In this document: positions 10,794 to 19,553 of the stretch, one piece after another
Layout: the number at the start of each line of letters is the position of its first letter
Position numbering within the stretch: the stretch's first letter is position 1
Assembly (NCBI GenBank): GCA_902635545.1
Contig: CACPOL010000006.1
Span: 1 to 64,000 of the forward strand
Direction of reading: 5' to 3'
Length of the DNA: 64,000 nucleotides
Source of the DNA: an uncultured Pelagibacteraceae bacterium
Lineage (GTDB): Bacteria; Pseudomonadota; Alphaproteobacteria; Pelagibacterales; Pelagibacteraceae
The notes under the pieces: generated by a model
The model's database searches: none
Told to the model about the DNA's origin: nothing
What the model saw: the letters and a program-made list of their open reading frames with translations, nothing else
Made by a program: the position numbers and the translations under genes

Positions 10794-11481
10794 TATTTTT
10801 TAAATATTTTGTTAAGATTGCCGCAAAAACAAGTGCTGTTAGACCAGCAACTATTACGTAAGCTTTATAAGGAATATAATTAAATCCAAACGTAGCTACA
10901 ATACCTGAAATAATTATAACAATTACATTTATTAATTTTCTAAAATCATTAACTAACAATGCTAAGAAAGTTAATGGCACTGCAAAACTCAAACCAAGTT
11001 TTTCTGGTATAAATGAACCTAAAACAATGCCTAAAAATGTAGTTGTTTGCCATATTACCCAGCAAGTAATTCCACCACCAACTAAATGAAAATACTTATT
11101 ATGATCCCTATTATTTTTGAAGTATTCATTTGACCTGGCAAAAGCTTGATCAACTAAAAAATATGAAATAAGAATTTTCCAAATAATTTTCAAATCCGAA
11201 AGATGTTCAGAGACTACTGCTCCATATAAAAGATGTCTCGAATTTACTGCGCCAACTGAACTTATAATTACTAAAGATGAAGCTCCACCAGTAAATAGTT
11301 GTAATAATATTATTTGTGATGCTCCTCCAAAAATTATAATAGACATACCCATTGTTTCTAAAGGGGTAAACCCAACATCAATAGAAAGTACTCCAAATAT
11401 TAAACCAAAGGGAACTACCGGAATCATTAACGGACTTACGTCGATGATGCCTTTAAAAAAAATCTTTAAATTACTATTCAT
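10786..11481 (-). CDS. azlC: AzlC-family branched-chain amino acid exporter subunit
   Basis: PLMIPVVPFGLIFG, GGASQIILLQLFTGGAS, NSRHLLYGA are AzlC family features. Confidence 0.88.
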   Translation of the reverse strand: MNSNLKIFFKGIIDVSPLMIPVVPFGLIFGVLSIDVGFTPLETMGMSIIIFGGASQIILLQLFTGGASSLVIISSVGAVNSRHLLYGAVVSEHLSDLKIIWKILISYFLVDQAFARSNEYFKNNRDHNKYFHLVGGGITCWVIWQTTTFLGIVLGSFIPEKLGLSFAVPLTFLALLVNDFRKLINVIVIIISGIVATFGFNYIPYKAYVIVAGLTALVFAAILTKYLKNNE

Positions 11482-11498
11482 TTTCTAGAAGGCTTTTA

Positions 11499-12560
11499 TT
11501 AGAAGCAGACTATATGATCAATATGAATTGGTCTTTTTATTCCAAACTTTTCATCTAATTCATGTTGATGTATATGATGGGATTGAACAAAAACTGGAAT
11601 TAACTTTCTACTTTGTGTCTTTAAAGTATAAATAAAACCTGTTCCCCTAAATTTTCTATCGACAACTTCAAGCTTTAAATTACTCTTATCGTCATGTTCT
11701 AAATCTTCTGGCTGTATTAAGAGTTTAACCTTAGAGCCAATAGGAAAAGTTTTTATAAAATTACCGGTAATTTTACCTAAATCTTGATTTTCTAAACTCT
11801 TTGGACTTGTAACTTCTGCTGGTATTAAAACACCTCTATTTAAAAAATTAACTACCTCAATCGAATTTGGAAAATGATAAACTTTGTAAGGATCATCGAA
11901 TTGTTTCAATTCTTGATTTAAAATTATTCCACACTTAGATCCCAAATAAAACGCTTCATAAGAGTCATGTGTAACAATTATAGTGGAAATTTTAAGTCTA
12001 TTTAATATCTTTTTTAACCTAACTTGAATTTCTTCTTTAAAACTTTGATCAACATTCGATAATGGTTCATCTAATAACAAAAGATCAGGTTGTGTCATTA
12101 AAGATCTAGCAAGAGAGGCTCTTTGTGCTTCTCCAGCACTTATTTGGTGAGGATATTTATCTAAAATTTGATGAATATCTAGTAAATCAATTATTTCTTG
12201 TAAACTAATTTTTTTATCTTTTTTTTTTTTATTTTTCTCAGCTCCTAGTAATATATTTTTCTTAACATTATAGTGTGGGAATAAACTATTTTCTTGAAAA
12301 GCAAGAGACACATTTCTATCTTCAGGCTCTATATTTATTTTTTTTGATGAAAGTATTTTTTCTCTAATTTTTATTAAACCATTATCTATTTTTTCTAATC
12401 CAGCTATTGATCTCAGTATCGTTGTCTTTCCGATACCTGATGGGCCTAAAAGACAAATTACATCTCCTTCTTTTTCTATTGAAAAAGATACATTTCTAAC
12501 TTTAGTTTTTCCCCCAACTTTAAAATCAACATTTTTAACTTCAAAATATTTATTATTCAT
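11499..12560 (-). CDS. fbpC: Ferric-iron ABC transporter ATP-binding protein
   Basis: Walker A GPSGIGKTT, signature ISAGEAQRASLARSL, Walker B LLLLDEP; next to two-domain permease and Fe-type SBP. Confidence 0.85.
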   Translation of the reverse strand: MNNKYFEVKNVDFKVGGKTKVRNVSFSIEKEGDVICLLGPSGIGKTTILRSIAGLEKIDNGLIKIREKILSSKKINIEPEDRNVSLAFQENSLFPHYNVKKNILLGAEKNKKKKDKKISLQEIIDLLDIHQILDKYPHQISAGEAQRASLARSLMTQPDLLLLDEPLSNVDQSFKEEIQVRLKKILNRLKISTIIVTHDSYEAFYLGSKCGIILNQELKQFDDPYKVYHFPNSIEVVNFLNRGVLIPAEVTSPKSLENQDLGKITGNFIKTFPIGSKVKLLIQPEDLEHDDKSNLKLEVVDRKFRGTGFIYTLKTQSRKLIPVFVQSHHIHQHELDEKFGIKRPIHIDHIVCF

Positions 12561-14172
12561 ATGTTTCTCTCAAAATATACTTTGATGTAATTATAATAAA
12601 AAAACTTGCAATTAAAATTAAAAATAAAGATGGCACAGCTGCTGCTTCCAACAAGTCCTCAGATGCAGAGATGTAAGCAGTAGTTGCAAAAGTTTCAAAA
12701 TTAAAAGGTCTTAAGATTAGAGTAATTGGTAGTTCTCTAATTATTTCTAATGATATTAAAATTACAATAAATAAAAGCGAATTTCTTAAAAAAGGAATAT
12801 GAATATTCATAAAAGTTTTTCTTTTAGAATAACCAAGTAAATATGCGCTCTCATCAACTGAAATATTAATCTTTTCATACCCTGATTTTATCCCATTGAA
12901 AGCTAAAGAATAAAATCTAATAAAATAAACAAGAACTAATCCAAAAATAGAACCTATAAATATTTTCTTTATTGAATCAAAACCTAATAATTTAATTATG
13001 CTGTTATCGAACCATGCTATAAAAGTAATAAAGGCGATAGCTAGAATTACTCCTGGTATAGCATAGCCTGATATTGATAAAGTAGATAAAATATTGAGAG
13101 TTTTATTATTTGAAACTCTATTACCATAATTAGATATTAAAGAAAAAATTATCAAGACTAAACTAGATAATATGACTAAATACAGAGTATTAAAAAAGAG
13201 ATCTTTAATTTGTAAATCAAATAAATTTTCTGGAAACTTAATTGTCCAGTAAAACATTTGACTTAAAGGAAATAAAAAACTTATAAAAAAAATAATAAAA
13301 CAAAATATGAATGCTGATAAAGCCTCACCACCAAAAAGTTTAATTTTTTCTTTTTTTTTAAATCCCCCTTTTGAATTAAAATGATATTTAGCTTTTCTTC
13401 TGGATAGATTTTCCAAAATAAATAAAGAAAATATAAATAATAATAAGAAAAAAGATATTCTATTGGCAAAAGCTAAATCATCAAAATAAATCCAGGAGTT
13501 ATAAATACCAGTGGTCAGTGTGTTTATAGAGAAAAAATCAACTGCCCCAAATTCTGCTAAAGTCTCCATTGCTACCAAAGACAAACCAGCAACTATTGCG
13601 GGTCTAGCTGATGGAAGTATTATTTTATTAAAAGATTTAAACTTCGAAAAACCTAGATTTTTACCTAAATCTATTAGATTTTGTGATTGATATAAAAACG
13701 AAGCCCTTGCTAATATATATACATATGCATAAAGAGAGAAAGAAATAGACAATATCGCTCCAAACATACCATCGAATTTTGGGATATTTTTATTATAATT
13801 TGCTTCTCCAAATAAGTTTTTCAAAATAGTAAAAGCAGTTCCATAATTCTCAAAAAAAGCAGTCAGTGAATATGCGTAGATATATGGTGGAACTGCAAAA
13901 GATAATATTAATGCCCACTTAAAAAATTCACTTCCTGGAAATTTATAAAATGATACCAGGTATGCTGTCCCAGTGCCTATCACAAAGGTAAAAAATAAAA
14001 CGGAAATTAAAAGAATAAATGAATTAAAAATATATTCTATCAAAAAAGTATTTTTTAATATTTCATAATAGTTCGAAGTATTTTCAAAAAAGCTAGTAAA
14101 TACAGTTATAATTGGAATTAAAACTATACAGGAAATTAAAAAAGATGAAAAAAACCAACTATTGAATTTCAT
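12553..14172 (-). CDS. fbpB: Ferric-iron ABC transporter permease (fused double domain)
   Basis: 539 aa hydrophobic, duplicated inner-membrane component with two EAA-like loops; overlaps fbpC by 8 nt. Confidence 0.85.
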   Translation of the reverse strand: MKFNSWFFSSFLISCIVLIPIITVFTSFFENTSNYYEILKNTFLIEYIFNSFILLISVLFFTFVIGTGTAYLVSFYKFPGSEFFKWALILSFAVPPYIYAYSLTAFFENYGTAFTILKNLFGEANYNKNIPKFDGMFGAILSISFSLYAYVYILARASFLYQSQNLIDLGKNLGFSKFKSFNKIILPSARPAIVAGLSLVAMETLAEFGAVDFFSINTLTTGIYNSWIYFDDLAFANRISFFLLLFIFSLFILENLSRRKAKYHFNSKGGFKKKEKIKLFGGEALSAFIFCFIIFFISFLFPLSQMFYWTIKFPENLFDLQIKDLFFNTLYLVILSSLVLIIFSLISNYGNRVSNNKTLNILSTLSISGYAIPGVILAIAFITFIAWFDNSIIKLLGFDSIKKIFIGSIFGLVLVYFIRFYSLAFNGIKSGYEKINISVDESAYLLGYSKRKTFMNIHIPFLRNSLLFIVILISLEIIRELPITLILRPFNFETFATTAYISASEDLLEAAAVPSLFLILIASFFIIITSKYILRETYE

Positions 14173-14204
14173 ATTATAATCCGCCTTATAAACATGAAAA
14201 GTAA

Positions 14205-14240
14205 AGTGTCCATAACAAACTAGAGTCTATTATGGACACT
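14205..14240 (-). terminator. Hairpin with perfect 11-bp arms between the iron-binding-protein unit and the permease (attenuator, terminator or processing site)
   Basis: agtgtccataa (14205-14215) and ttatggacact (14230-14240) are exact reverse complements with a 14-nt spacer; in the minus-strand transcript followed by TTTACTTTT. Confidence 0.6.
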
Positions 14241-14252
14241 ATTTCAGAAAAA

Positions 14253-14423
14253 TCAAAAATTAAATACTTTTAGGATGTGCGGAACCTCCTTAGTTTTAAT
14301 TTCGGACAACTTTCTATCATTTATTCTTTTATTGATTTTTTCACACTCCTGGTTGCAAGGGTAACATGCTTTGGAAGAATTATTATAATCAACATCAGAT
14401 ATAAATTCTTTTTCTTTTTTCAT
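14253..14423 (-). CDS. Small Cys-containing protein (56 aa), uncharacterised
   Basis: Minus ORF MKKEKEFISDVDYNNSSKACYPCNQECEKINKRINDRKLSEIKTKEVPHILKVFNF; starts 1 nt after the fbpA stop with GGAAG upstream. Too short for the supplied track. Confidence 0.6.
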   Translation of the reverse strand: MKKEKEFISDVDYNNSSKACYPCNQECEKINKRINDRKLSEIKTKEVPHILKVFNF

Positions 14424-14424
14424 A

Positions 14425-15453
14425 TTACTTCCAACCAGCAGCAGTCATTACCTCTACTGCAGCAGCTTGATTTTTTCCATAAGAAGCTAGCTTAGTTTTC
14501 ATATCTTGTTTAAAGTCTAACCCTAAGTTATTTACTACTAATGGACTAGGTGAAACACCATCAATCATTGGAAACTCAAAAGTATTATTTGTAAAATGCT
14601 CTTGAGACGCTGGAGTTAATAAAAACTCTACAAGTTTGACAGCATTAGCTTTGTTAGGTGCACCTTTTACCAAAGCTGCACAACTAACATTCATGTGAGT
14701 TCCTCTATCATTTTGATTAGGGAAGAATGCTTTAACTTTTTTTGCAGCTTCTTGTTGTTCTGCACCTTTCTTACCGGATAACATAAGAGCTAAATAATAT
14801 GTATTAGCTACTGCAATATCAGCTTCACCAGCTGCCACTGCCATTATTTGAGCTCTGTCATTACCTGTTGGTGTTCTTGCCATATTAGCAACGACACCTT
14901 CAGCCCATGCAGCTGTTGCAGCCTTTCCATTGTTTTTGATCAATGAAGCTACAAGAGATTTATTGTAAATGTTGCTTGATTTTCTGATTACCAATCTACC
15001 TTTCCATTTAGGATCTGCTAGACCTTCATAAGTCATTCCAGATAATTCAGCACCAGTAACTCTTTCGGGTGAGTAATAAATTATTCTTGCTCTTTTTGCG
15101 ATACCAACCCACTTATTTGTTCTAAAGCTTTTTGGAACAGCTGCTTTGATTGCTGGGGAAGTTAAACCACCCTGAAGTGTTCCTTTCGAGTCCATAGCAC
15201 CACATCTTCCTGCATCTGCTGTAATGTATAAATCAGCTGAAGAATCTGCACCTTCACTAATTATTCTTTTCTCTAAAGCACCTGACTTTCCATTTATAAG
15301 GTTTACTTTTATGCCTGTCATATTAGTAAACTTTGAATAAAGCTCAGAGTCTGCCTTATAGTGTCTTGCATTAAAGACATTTACTTCATTAGCGATTGCT
15401 AAAGTTGAAATAAATAATGATATAATTAATGCAAATATTGATATTTTTCTCAT
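14425..15453 (-). CDS. fbpA: Ferric-iron ABC transporter periplasmic binding protein
   Basis: Signal peptide; VNVFNARHYKADSELYSKF, GADSSADLYITADAGR, NTYYLALML typical of FbpA/IdiA-type proteins. Confidence 0.9.
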   Translation of the reverse strand: MRKISIFALIISLFISTLAIANEVNVFNARHYKADSELYSKFTNMTGIKVNLINGKSGALEKRIISEGADSSADLYITADAGRCGAMDSKGTLQGGLTSPAIKAAVPKSFRTNKWVGIAKRARIIYYSPERVTGAELSGMTYEGLADPKWKGRLVIRKSSNIYNKSLVASLIKNNGKAATAAWAEGVVANMARTPTGNDRAQIMAVAAGEADIAVANTYYLALMLSGKKGAEQQEAAKKVKAFFPNQNDRGTHMNVSCAALVKGAPNKANAVKLVEFLLTPASQEHFTNNTFEFPMIDGVSPSPLVVNNLGLDFKQDMKTKLASYGKNQAAAVEVMTAAGWK

Positions 15454-15498
15454 TAATCTCTCCTATTACAATTGTTGAGATTGATAACTATTCGCATT

Positions 15499-15517
15499 GA
15501 GAATGATAATCAATCGC
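15499..15517. promoter_or_regulatory. Putative Fur box upstream of the iron transporter operon
   Basis: GAGAATGATAATCAATCGC matches 15 of 19 positions of the classical GATAATGATAATCATTATC; on the minus strand it covers a TTGATT-17 bp-TAGTTA promoter-like pair upstream of the start at 15453. Confidence 0.7.
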
Positions 15518-15539
15518 ACACAATGTCGCATAGGATTAT

Positions 15540-15572
15540 TTAAGAGAAAAACTAAGGCTCTTGGAGCCTTAG
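15540..15572 (-). terminator. Rho-independent terminator of aceA
   Basis: Minus strand CTAAGGCTC-CAA-GAGCCTTAG-TTTTTCTCTT: perfect 9-bp stem, 3-nt loop, T tract; located 40 nt past the aceA stop. Confidence 0.85.
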
Positions 15573-15611
15573 ATAAACAATAAAGAGGAAAATATTTTTA
15601 AATTTTGTAAA

Positions 15612-16886
15612 TTAAAATTGCTCCGACTCAGTTGAACCATCCATTGCAGTCGTTGAGCTTTTGCCACTACTTATAGTGTTCGAAACTGCATCAAAATATG
15701 AAGTGCCTACTTCTCTTTGATGTTTTACACTAGTATAACCATCTTTTTCTCTTGCAAACTCTTGTTGTTGTATTTTCGAATATGCAGTCATTCCTTCATT
15801 TTTATATTTTTGAGCTAATTCAAATATAGCGATATTCTGAGTATGAAAACCTGCAAGAGTAATAAATTGAAATTTGTATCCCATTTCACTTATTTTTTGT
15901 TGAAAAGTTGCGATTTCTGAATCTGATAAATGTTTTTTCCAATTAAAAGATGGGGAACAATTATATGCTAATAACTTTCCAGGGAATTTTTTATGAATAG
16001 CCTCTGCAAACTTTTTTGCTTCTTCTAAATTTGGTGTAGCTGTTTCACACCATATTAAATCAGAATAAGGTGCATATGCTAACCCTCTTGAAATTGCTTG
16101 TTCAATACCATGTTTTACATAATAAAATCCTTCTGGTGATCTTTTGCCCGTCAAAAAAGGTTTATCATTTTCATCGTTATCATTAGTTATTAATTTTGCA
16201 GCATTTGCATCAGTTCTAGCAAGTATAATCAAAGGAACATTAGCAATATCAGCTGCTAATCTCGCTGCTTTTAAGTTCTTAATCATTGTGCTAGTTGGAA
16301 CCAAAACTTTTCCTCCCATATGTCCACATTTTTTTTCACTAGCCAATTGATCTTCAAAATGAACTCCAGCAGCTCCAACTTTTATAAATTTTTTTGATAA
16401 TTCAAAAACGTTTAAAGGTCCGCCAAATCCAGCTTCTCCATCAGCAATTATTGGCAACATATAATCTACCCTATCTTTAGGTTTCATTTCACCATCTTTA
16501 ATTTCCATATGTTGAATTTGATCTGCTCTAATTAATGCATTATTCATAGACTCAACTAATTTTGGCGCACTGTCATATGGATACAACGATTGATCAGGGT
16601 ACATTTCCCCTGCACTATTTGCATCTGCAGCTACTTGCCATCCACTTAAATAAATTGCTTTTAATCCAGCCTTAGCATGTTGGACCGCATGATTTCCAGA
16701 TAATGAACCTAAAGTATTTACGTAAGGTTCCGAATTTAATAAATTCCACAATTTTATAGATTGTTGTTTGCACAATGAATATTCTATTTTTATTGAACCT
16801 CTAAGTCTCTCAACTTCCTCTGGGGAATAGTCTCGTTTAATACCTGCAAATCTTTTAAGGTCATAAGAAATATTTTCTGCACTCAT
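15612..16886 (-). CDS. aceA: Isocitrate lyase
   Basis: [46 protein letters not shown] isocitrate lyase motifs. Confidence 0.97.
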   Translation of the reverse strand: MSAENISYDLKRFAGIKRDYSPEEVERLRGSIKIEYSLCKQQSIKLWNLLNSEPYVNTLGSLSGNHAVQHAKAGLKAIYLSGWQVAADANSAGEMYPDQSLYPYDSAPKLVESMNNALIRADQIQHMEIKDGEMKPKDRVDYMLPIIADGEAGFGGPLNVFELSKKFIKVGAAGVHFEDQLASEKKCGHMGGKVLVPTSTMIKNLKAARLAADIANVPLIILARTDANAAKLITNDNDENDKPFLTGKRSPEGFYYVKHGIEQAISRGLAYAPYSDLIWCETATPNLEEAKKFAEAIHKKFPGKLLAYNCSPSFNWKKHLSDSEIATFQQKISEMGYKFQFITLAGFHTQNIAIFELAQKYKNEGMTAYSKIQQQEFAREKDGYTSVKHQREVGTSYFDAVSNTISSGKSSTTAMDGSTESEQF

Positions 16887-16951
16887 ATTATTTTTGGTAT
16901 CCTTTGTTTATTATTTATTTTAAGAGAAAAAAAAAGATAAAGTTGAACGAA

Positions 16952-17113
16952 TTAATTGCCGTCGTTTAGAGTCTCAGCAAGGTCTTTCATTCCACTTGAA
17001 CCCCAATCACAATTATCATCTCTCATGTAGATACCTTTGCTATTGTGTCTAGCTAGATCCTCTTTTCTTATGATTTGAGCCTCATTTTCAATGTTTTTTA
17101 ATATTTCGTCCAT
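16952..17113 (-). CDS. Small uncharacterised protein (53 aa) upstream of aceA
   Basis: Minus ORF MDEILKNIENEAQIIRKEDLARHNSKGIYMRDDNCDWGSSGMKDLAETLNDGN; fills the aceA/regulator gap; not in the supplied track. Confidence 0.55.
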   Translation of the reverse strand: MDEILKNIENEAQIIRKEDLARHNSKGIYMRDDNCDWGSSGMKDLAETLNDGN

Positions 17114-17125
17114 AGATGTCTTATA

Positions 17126-17213
17126 ATTTACAAGATTTACAAAATCTATAAAATAATATAAAAAGCTTGTAAAATAAGGAAATTTAATGTAAATTTAAAT
17201 TTACAAAATTTAC
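17126..17213. promoter_or_regulatory. Candidate operator region with repeated TTTACAA elements
   Basis: ATTTACAAGATTTAC (17126-17140) and ATTTACAAAATTTAC (17199-17213), 14/15 identical, 73 bp apart, plus an 18-bp perfect palindrome TGTAAATTTAAATTTACA (17188-17205). Confidence 0.65.
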
Positions 17214-17224
17214 TAATAGAAAAT

Positions 17225-18661
17225 ATGAGTCAATTAGATACAAAAATTGGTCCAAAAATCAAGGCTTTTAGGAGGCAATTAGGTCTTCAAGCAAATAAGC
17301 TTGCGGAAGAGTTAGATATTTCTCCAAGTTACTTGAATCTTATTGAGGGAGGAAAAAGGAAAATTGACGGTGATTTACTTTTAAAAGTTTGCGAAAAACT
17401 TAAAATTGAACTTTCAGATTTAACTTCAAAATCTGATGCTAATCTTGAAAACTCAATTTCAGAAATATTAGATGACAAATTGTTTGAAGATTTAGACATA
17501 CTCGGGCCAGAAGTAAAAGATTTAGTGAGTACCAATCCAAAAATCGGGAAAGCTTTGATAAGACTTGGAGATATTTTAAAAGAAAAAGACCATGAATTAA
17601 TTAACAAAATTGAAAAGCTTTCAGGGAAAAAAGTTGATAATAGGAAAAATTCTTTTCCTGGAGAAGTAATTTCAGATTTCCTTCAAGAAAATAAAAATTA
17701 TTTTCCTAAACTTGAAGAATTTGCAAATAAAATATTTGCTAAAGTTCAAAAAAATAATCGTACACGTTATGTTGCACTATGCGATTATTTAAAATCTGAG
17801 TATTCTATTATAGTTAAGGATGTAATTCCTGAGGAGGAAAAACCTTTTTCAAAAATATTTAATAAAGATAAAAAAGAACTCTTGTTAAGTGATTATAATT
17901 CTCTAGAAACTAAAAAATTATATGCTGCTTCACAGATAGCCCAGGAAGGTGCAATGAAAGAAATTGATGAATACTTATCAAATTTCTCTTTTCCATCAGA
18001 GGAATCAAAAAGATTAACTAAGGTAGCTCTTTTAAATTACTGCGGTGCCGCTATACTTATGCCATACAAATTATTTCATTTAGAATGTAAAAAACTAAAA
18101 TATGATTTAGAACTTCTACAAAATACTTTTGCAACATCATTTGAACAAGTAGCACATAGAGTTACATGTCTACAAGATCCTAAGTTACCTGGTATCCCAT
18201 TTCATATGTTAAGAGTAGACATGGCAGGTAATATATCAAAAAGATTTTCTTTATCAGGTATTGAAATTCCAAGATATGGAGGAGCATGTCCTAGATGGAA
18301 TGTATACTCAGCATTTACTAGACCAGGAGTAATACAAGCAGCAGTAAGTAAAATGACCAACGGTGAAAAATATGTTTGTATTGCTAGAACAGTTGAAAAA
18401 GGTGTTGGAAGGTTTGGTCGTTCAAAAAGTATATTGTCAATAGGATTAGGTTGTGAGGCAAAATATGCAAAAGAATTTGTTTATACTGAGAATATTAATG
18501 TAAGTGACAAAAGTTCAGAAATACCTATTGGTGTTTCATGTAGAACTTGTGATAGACTAGATTGTTCTCAAAGAGCATTTCCACCACTACATAAAAAATT
18601 TGATGTTGATATAAACTCAAGAGGTGTATCTGTTTTTGTAAATGACAAATCAAATGATTAA
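17225..18661 (+). CDS. Short-chain fatty acyl transcriptional regulator (XRE HTH, ScfR/RamB/PccR-like)
   Basis: N-terminal XRE HTH (IKAFRRQLGLQANKLAEELDISPSYLNLIEGGKRKI), IrrE-like middle domain, C-terminal conserved Cys region (GVSCRTCDRLDCSQRAFPPL). Confidence 0.88.
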   Translation: MSQLDTKIGPKIKAFRRQLGLQANKLAEELDISPSYLNLIEGGKRKIDGDLLLKVCEKLKIELSDLTSKSDANLENSISEILDDKLFEDLDILGPEVKDLVSTNPKIGKALIRLGDILKEKDHELINKIEKLSGKKVDNRKNSFPGEVISDFLQENKNYFPKLEEFANKIFAKVQKNNRTRYVALCDYLKSEYSIIVKDVIPEEEKPFSKIFNKDKKELLLSDYNSLETKKLYAASQIAQEGAMKEIDEYLSNFSFPSEESKRLTKVALLNYCGAAILMPYKLFHLECKKLKYDLELLQNTFATSFEQVAHRVTCLQDPKLPGIPFHMLRVDMAGNISKRFSLSGIEIPRYGGACPRWNVYSAFTRPGVIQAAVSKMTNGEKYVCIARTVEKGVGRFGRSKSILSIGLGCEAKYAKEFVYTENINVSDKSSEIPIGVSCRTCDRLDCSQRAFPPLHKKFDVDINSRGVSVFVNDKSND

Positions 18662-18662
18662 A

Positions 18663-19553
18663 TTAAGTTTTCCAATCACCAATTTTACTAAAAAGAAAAT
18701 TTCTAAAAGCAGTTATTCTTGCAGTATTTTTCAGTGATTGAGGATAAACAAAATGAGCTTCAGTAATTGGCCCTTCACACTTAGGAAGTACTTTGATTAA
18801 ATTGTTAGAATTTGAAACTAAATATTCTGGTAAAGCTGCTAATCCAACTCCAGACTCCACAGCTAATAATAGACCCATAACACTATTCACCTTCATTATT
18901 GATTTTCTTTTTTTTCCATCTTTTACACCTATCTTCAAAGCCCAATCAGGATTATAAACTGGAGACGGAGCACCCTTGCCAAAAGAAATAAATTTGTGTT
19001 TATTTAAATCATTGATTGACTTTGGCATACCATGTTTTTCGAGATATTTGTTTGACCCATATATATAGTACTTAATATCAACTAATTTTTTTTGAATATA
19101 ATTTAATTGTTTTGGTCTTCTCATAAAAATACCTATATCAGCCTGTCTAGTACTCAAATCTAATTCTTTGTCATCAAATACTAATTCTATCTCTATTTCA
19201 GGATTTAGTGTCATAAACTCTTGTATTCTCGGGGTAAGCCAATGGGTACCAAAACTTCTCACAGTTGTTATAATTAATTTTCCAGATGGTTTTGTTTTTT
19301 GATCTCCCAAAGAAACTTCAACTTCTTTCAGTTTTGAAATTACTTCATGGGCAGTTTTAAAAACATACTCCCCATTTTCAGTTAAAGTGAGCCCTCTAGC
19401 ATGTCTCTCAAAAAGTTGAACATTTAAATCTTGTTCTAAAGACTGTATTTGTCTGCTTATTGCAGATTGACTAAGGTTTAGATTAATTGTTGCATTTGTA
19501 AAACTACCAGCTTCTGCAACTGCATGAAATATCTTTAATTTGTCCCAATCCAT
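18663..19553 (-). CDS. LysR-family transcriptional regulator
   Basis: N-terminal LysR HTH MDWDKLKIFHAVAEAGSFTNATINLNLSQSAISRQIQSLEQDL. Confidence 0.93.
   Translation of the reverse strand: MDWDKLKIFHAVAEAGSFTNATINLNLSQSAISRQIQSLEQDLNVQLFERHARGLTLTENGEYVFKTAHEVISKLKEVEVSLGDQKTKPSGKLIITTVRSFGTHWLTPRIQEFMTLNPEIEIELVFDDKELDLSTRQADIGIFMRRPKQLNYIQKKLVDIKYYIYGSNKYLEKHGMPKSINDLNKHKFISFGKGAPSPVYNPDWALKIGVKDGKKRKSIMKVNSVMGLLLAVESGVGLAALPEYLVSNSNNLIKVLPKCEGPITEAHFVYPQSLKNTARITAFRNFLFSKIGDWKT

Noticed and set aside
14277-14495. 72-aa plus ORF opposite the small Cys ORF and fbpA 3' end
   Set aside because: Phe-rich antisense translation overlapping fbpA and the minus small ORF, which has better start context.
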